Below, piece by piece: positions 60,996-64,000 of a DNA stretch of 64,000 nucleotides (position 1 is the stretch's first letter; every line of letters begins with the position of its first letter). The notes below the pieces were generated by a model, which ran no database searches, was not told where the DNA came from, and saw only the letters and a program-made list of their open reading frames with translations. Source of the DNA: Candidatus Rokuibacteriota bacterium (GTDB lineage: Bacteria > Methylomirabilota > Methylomirabilia > Rokubacteriales > CSP1-6); assembly GCA_016188005.1 (NCBI GenBank), contig JACPIQ010000063.1, positions 1-64,000 of the forward strand, given 5' to 3'. The position numbers and the translations under genes were made by a program.

Positions 60996-62543
60996 TCAGG
61001 GACCGACCTCCTTGAGCTTCTGGCCGCCGGCCGGATGCACCAGCCGGTTCAGCGCGTTCACGTAGGCCCGGGCGCTCGCCTCGATGACGTCCGTCGAGCT
61101 GCCCTTGCCGGTCACCACGGTCCCGTCGAAGTCCACCTTCACCGACACCTCGCCGATGGCGTCCTTGCCCCCCGTGATGGCGCGGAGCTGGTAGTCCTGC
61201 AGCCGCCCCTTGAGCCCCGTGATGGCGTCGATGGCGTTGAGCACCGCGTCCACCGGACCGTCCCCGGCCCCCGAGTCCTGGAACACCTCCTGATCCTTCC
61301 GGAGCCGCACCGTGGCCGACGGGATCACGCCCGTGCCGCTGATCGTGTGGAGGTAGTCCAGGGCGTAGGTCTCGGGCACCTGCGCGATCTCGTCCTTCAC
61401 GATCGTCATCAGGTCCTCGTCGAAGATGTCCTTCTTCTTGTCCGCCAGGTCCTTGAACCGCTTGAACGCCTTGCCCAGCTCGGCCTCGTCCATCTCGAAG
61501 CCCAGATCCTTGAGCCGCGCCGCCAGGGCGCGGCGCCCGGAGTGCTTGCCCATGACGAGCTTGTTGGCGTCGCGGCCGATGTCCTGGGGGCGCATGATCT
61601 CGTACGTGAGCTTCTCCTTCAGCACCCCGTCCTGGTGGATCCCCGCCTCGTGCGCGAAGGCGTTCTCGCCCACGATGGCCTTGTTGGGCTGCACGTGGAC
61701 GCCGGTGATGTGGGAGAGGAGGCGCGAGGAGCGGAAGATTTCCTCGGTGCGAACCTGCGTCTCCACGCCGAAGTAGTCCTTCCGGGTCCTGAGCGCCATC
61801 ACGACCTCCTCGAGGGAGGCGTTGCCCGCCCGCTCCCCGATCCCGTTGATGGTGCATTCGATCTGCCGGGCGCCGTTCTGGATGGCCACCAGCGAGTTGG
61901 CCACCGCCTGGCCCAGGTCGTTGTGGCAGTGCACCGAGAGCACAGCCCGGGCGCTGTTCTTGACCCGCTCCCGGATGCGCGCGATGCGCTCCCCCCACTC
62001 CCGGGGAATGGCGTACCCCACCGTGTCGGGGATGTTGATGGTCCGGGCGCCGGCGTCGATCACGGCCTCGAGGACGTCGCACATGTAGTCGAAGTCCGAG
62101 CGGGAGGCGTCCTCGGGGGAGAACTCCACGTCCTCGCAGTAGCCGCGCGCGTGCTTGACGGCCTCCACGGCGGCCGCGAGCACCTCGGCGCGGCTCTTCC
62201 GGAGCTTGTACTTCAGGTGGATGTCCGAGGTCGCCACGAAGGTGTGGATGCGCGGCCGCTGCGCGTACCTGACGGCTTCCCACGCGCGATCGATGTCCAT
62301 GAGCCCCACGCGGCTCAGCCCGCAGATGACGGGCCCCCCGGGGAGCGATCCCACCTGCCGGGCGACCTCGCGCACGGCGGCGAAGTCCTCGTCCGACGAG
62401 ATCGGGAAGCCGGCCTCGATGACGTCCACGTTGAGCCGGGCCAGCTGGCGCGCCATCTCCAGCTTTTCCTGCGTGTTCATGGAGAAGCCAGGGGCCTGCT
62501 CGCCGTCCCTGAGCGTGGTGTCGAAGATGATGATGCGATCCAT
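60996..62543 (-). CDS. leuA: 2-isopropylmalate synthase LeuA
   Basis: Condenses acetyl-CoA and 2-oxoisovalerate. The 515-residue enzyme has [36 protein letters not shown], the metal site [44 protein letters not shown] and a full regulatory C-terminal domain (from about residue 390: [22 protein letters not shown]), where leucine feedback acts. No leader-peptide attenuator is visible upstream. Confidence 0.97.
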   Translation of the reverse strand: MDRIIIFDTTLRDGEQAPGFSMNTQEKLEMARQLARLNVDVIEAGFPISSDEDFAAVREVARQVGSLPGGPVICGLSRVGLMDIDRAWEAVRYAQRPRIHTFVATSDIHLKYKLRKSRAEVLAAAVEAVKHARGYCEDVEFSPEDASRSDFDYMCDVLEAVIDAGARTINIPDTVGYAIPREWGERIARIRERVKNSARAVLSVHCHNDLGQAVANSLVAIQNGARQIECTINGIGERAGNASLEEVVMALRTRKDYFGVETQVRTEEIFRSSRLLSHITGVHVQPNKAIVGENAFAHEAGIHQDGVLKEKLTYEIMRPQDIGRDANKLVMGKHSGRRALAARLKDLGFEMDEAELGKAFKRFKDLADKKKDIFDEDLMTIVKDEIAQVPETYALDYLHTISGTGVIPSATVRLRKDQEVFQDSGAGDGPVDAVLNAIDAITGLKGRLQDYQLRAITGGKDAIGEVSVKVDFDGTVVTGKGSSTDVIEASARAYVNALNRLVHPAGGQKLKEVGP

Positions 62544-62565
62544 GATGACGTCCTCCGCTGTGCCT

Positions 62566-63375
62566 CTAGTGCGCATCCCGTGGTGCCTTCTCGGCCGTCA
62601 TGGCCCCTTCCCGGCGGCGCGCCCACACGGGGCGCGTGGGTCCGCTCAGCAGGTAGGCCGAGAAGAGCGCGAACAGGAACCACTGCGGATGGGTGGCGAC
62701 GATCAGGACCCCCAGGACGACGAGCAGCAGGAGGCCGACCGGCCGCCGGCGCCCGAGGTCGATCTCCTTGAAGGAGTAGAACCGGAAGGTGGACACCATG
62801 AGGAGCGCCACGAGGTAGGTGCCCACGGCGATGGCGATGGCCTGCCACCGCGCGATCTCCCCCCCGTCGAGCAGCAGGAACACGGCGCCGACGACACCCG
62901 CGGCGGCGGGCGTGGGCAGCCCCACGAAGTAGCGGCGGTCCGCGACGCCGGTGTAGACGTTGAACCGGGCCAGCCTGAGCGCGCCGCAGATCACGAAGAG
63001 GAAGGCGCCCAGCCAGGCCGCCCGCCCGAGCCGGGAGAGGACCTGCGAGTACAGCATGAAGGCCGGGGCCACACAGAAGGAGACCACGTCCGCCAGCGAG
63101 TCGAACTCCACCCCGAACGGGGTCGTGGTCTTGGTGAGCCGCGCCACCTTGCCGTCCAGGATGTCGAGGACCATCGCCACGAAGATGGCGATGGCGGCCT
63201 CCACCGTTCGCCCGTGGCTGGTCAGGATCAGGGCCAGGAAGCCGCAGAAGAGATTCCCGGTGGTGAGCAGGCTCGGCAGCAGGAAGATGCCGCGCCGCCG
63301 CTGCTCGCGCAGCTCGGCCCAGCGGCGCCGTCGGGCACCGCGCCCGCCCTCGCCCGGCAGGTGTCGTCGTCTCAA
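62566..63375 (-). CDS. pssA: CDP-diacylglycerol-serine O-phosphatidyltransferase PssA
   Basis: Makes phosphatidylserine, the substrate of the psd product upstream. A polytopic membrane enzyme of about 269 residues with the CDP-alcohol phosphotransferase motif [18 protein letters not shown] continuing to EFDSLADV (DGxxAR...GxxxDxxxD) and helices throughout. Start is uncertain: a TTG at 63375 gives [11 protein letters not shown], and open sequence extends to a GTG/ATG further upstream that runs through the intergenic hairpins. Confidence 0.92.
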   Translation of the reverse strand: MRRRHLPGEGGRGARRRRWAELREQRRRGIFLLPSLLTTGNLFCGFLALILTSHGRTVEAAIAIFVAMVLDILDGKVARLTKTTTPFGVEFDSLADVVSFCVAPAFMLYSQVLSRLGRAAWLGAFLFVICGALRLARFNVYTGVADRRYFVGLPTPAAAGVVGAVFLLLDGGEIARWQAIAIAVGTYLVALLMVSTFRFYSFKEIDLGRRRPVGLLLLVVLGVLIVATHPQWFLFALFSAYLLSGPTRPVWARRREGAMTAEKAPRDAH

Positions 63376-63414
63376 GGCAATCCTCGTCGCACCTGGTCCC
63401 GTCCCCCACCATCT

Positions 63415-63511
63415 GCCAGGGCCCAGCACTGGCCCCCGCCATGCCTGCACCGCCCGCGAGCCCACGGCCTCGACTCTCTACCATCTGCGGGGGCCCAGAA
63501 ATGGCCCCCGC
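63415..63511 (-). repeat. Two related hairpins between psd and pssA
   Basis: Minus-strand GCGGGGGCC-ATTTCTG-GGCCCCCGC (63487-63511) is a perfect 9-bp stem. A second copy with a nearly identical left arm (63415-63439) follows 47 bp downstream, each with an accompanying AGATGGT. They may act as processing or termination sites between the two genes; no T tract follows. Confidence 0.6.
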
Positions 63512-63529
63512 ACTCCCCCAGCCGGCTAG

Positions 63530-64000
63530 TCACCGGAGGACCCCCATGACTGTTTCGCCCCCGCGCGCGCGATCCCCCGCCCGGACGCGGACCTCCGTGC
63601 CCCGCGGCACGATGAGGTCGGTGCGCGATCCGAACCGGATCAGGCCGTACCGCTCCCCGGCCTCGAGCCTGTCGCCCGGCCGCACCCGGCACACGATGCG
63701 CCGGGCGAGCACCCCCGCGATCTGCCGCACCGCGACCCTGCCCCCCTCTGCCTCGAGCGTCACGGTGCAGCGCTCGTTGTCCGCCGAGGCCTCGGGACGG
63801 TACGCCGCCAGGAACCGGCCCGGCGTGTACTGGACCTCCCGCACGATGCCCCCCACGGGCGCCCGGTTGACGTGCACGTCCAGCGGCGACAGGAAGATGG
63901 ACATCCGCACGGCCAGTCCGACGAACGGGTCGTTCACCTCGTCGATGCCCATCACCCGACCGTCGGCCGGCGCCAGCACCCCCCCCGGCAGCCCGGGCGG
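63530..64000 (-). CDS. psd: Phosphatidylserine decarboxylase, short form (5' end outside window)
   Basis: Makes phosphatidylethanolamine. The 157 visible residues start within LPGGVLAPADGRVMGIDEV and contain VRMSIFLSPLDVHVNRAPVGGIVREVQYTPGRFLAAYRPEAS and YGLIRFGSRTDLIVPRG, where FGSR precedes the pyruvoyl-forming Gly-Ser cleavage site region. This matches the short, archaeal-like PSD type. The N-terminal part is beyond 64000. Followed by pssA in the same direction. Confidence 0.92.
   Translation of the reverse strand, partial: PPGLPGGVLAPADGRVMGIDEVNDPFVGLAVRMSIFLSPLDVHVNRAPVGGIVREVQYTPGRFLAAYRPEASADNERCTVTLEAEGGRVAVRQIAGVLARRIVCRVRPGDRLEAGERYGLIRFGSRTDLIVPRGTEVRVRAGDRARGGETVMGVLR

Overview
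The window is very GC-rich and most of it is a dense bacterial chromosome whose genes run almost entirely on the minus strand with ATGA, GTGA or TGATG junctions. An exosortase/PEP-CTERM locus, an alternative complex III (quinol oxidoreductase) operon, a CysM/sulfur-carrier/JAMM cysteine module, HslVU, YeeE/YedE and enzymes for molybdopterin and formate dehydrogenase maturation point to an uncultivated Gram-negative lineage of the Methylomirabilota/Rokubacteria or deltaproteobacterial type. That assignment is an inference from gene content and base composition; no rRNA gene is present.

Region 1 (1-19.5 kb) is the exosortase/PEP-CTERM region. It holds the end of an exosortase gene, epsI, two near-identical PrsT-like TPR lipoprotein genes 12.5 kb apart, three intact PEP-CTERM proteins and at least four broken ones. 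Good sigma-54 (-24/-12) promoters precede the three intact PEP-CTERM genes. The spaces between are a graveyard: HigBA with a gutted toxin, an AbiEi scrap, a RelE-type pair with a frameshifted toxin, an RHH antitoxin lying in a 400-bp duplicated block, an apparently intact Phd/PIN pair, a BrnTA pair with several indels, a DUF6883/DUF4926 pair with a nonsense codon, and a dead DegT aminotransferase.

Scattered through region 1 and into the housekeeping part are 17 copies of a 20-bp end sequence (ggggtcaggtcttgcaatcc and variants), mostly paired as inverted repeats around 65-190 bp. The longest related copies carry a small three-helix membrane ORF that begins inside one end.

Region 2 (19.5-23.7 kb) has a TIGR03960-type radical SAM gene, a Rieske protein and moaA in one coupled operon, two tandem mini-elements, yjbQ and a Gly-Cys-Leu tRNA operon. 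Region 3 (23.7-39 kb) runs dprA, topA, xerC, hslV, hslU, argB, argD, argF, argG, comB, pgsA, plsY, gpsA and galT, with a tol-pal TPR lipoprotein gene at its head. A 66-bp micro-ORF joins hslV to hslU, and the same unit is repeated four times in frame at the start of hemL. Region 4 (39-48.5 kb) has yeeE, moeA and the six-gene alternative complex III operon, whose first cytochrome is shortened. Region 5 (48.5-57.2 kb) is one long operon: a ccsA/hemX-like gene, hemA, hemC, hemD, hemB, an Rrf2 regulator, cysM, a ThiS/MoaD-like carrier, a JAMM peptidase and hemL. Region 6 (57.3-64 kb) has fdhD, truA, asd, leuB, leuA, pssA and the end of psd.

The most novel-looking features are the 66-bp coupling repeat, the stop-codon-abutting inverted-repeat element family with its membrane ORF, and the sulfur carrier whose GlyGly motif is buried behind a nine-residue tail next to a JAMM peptidase.
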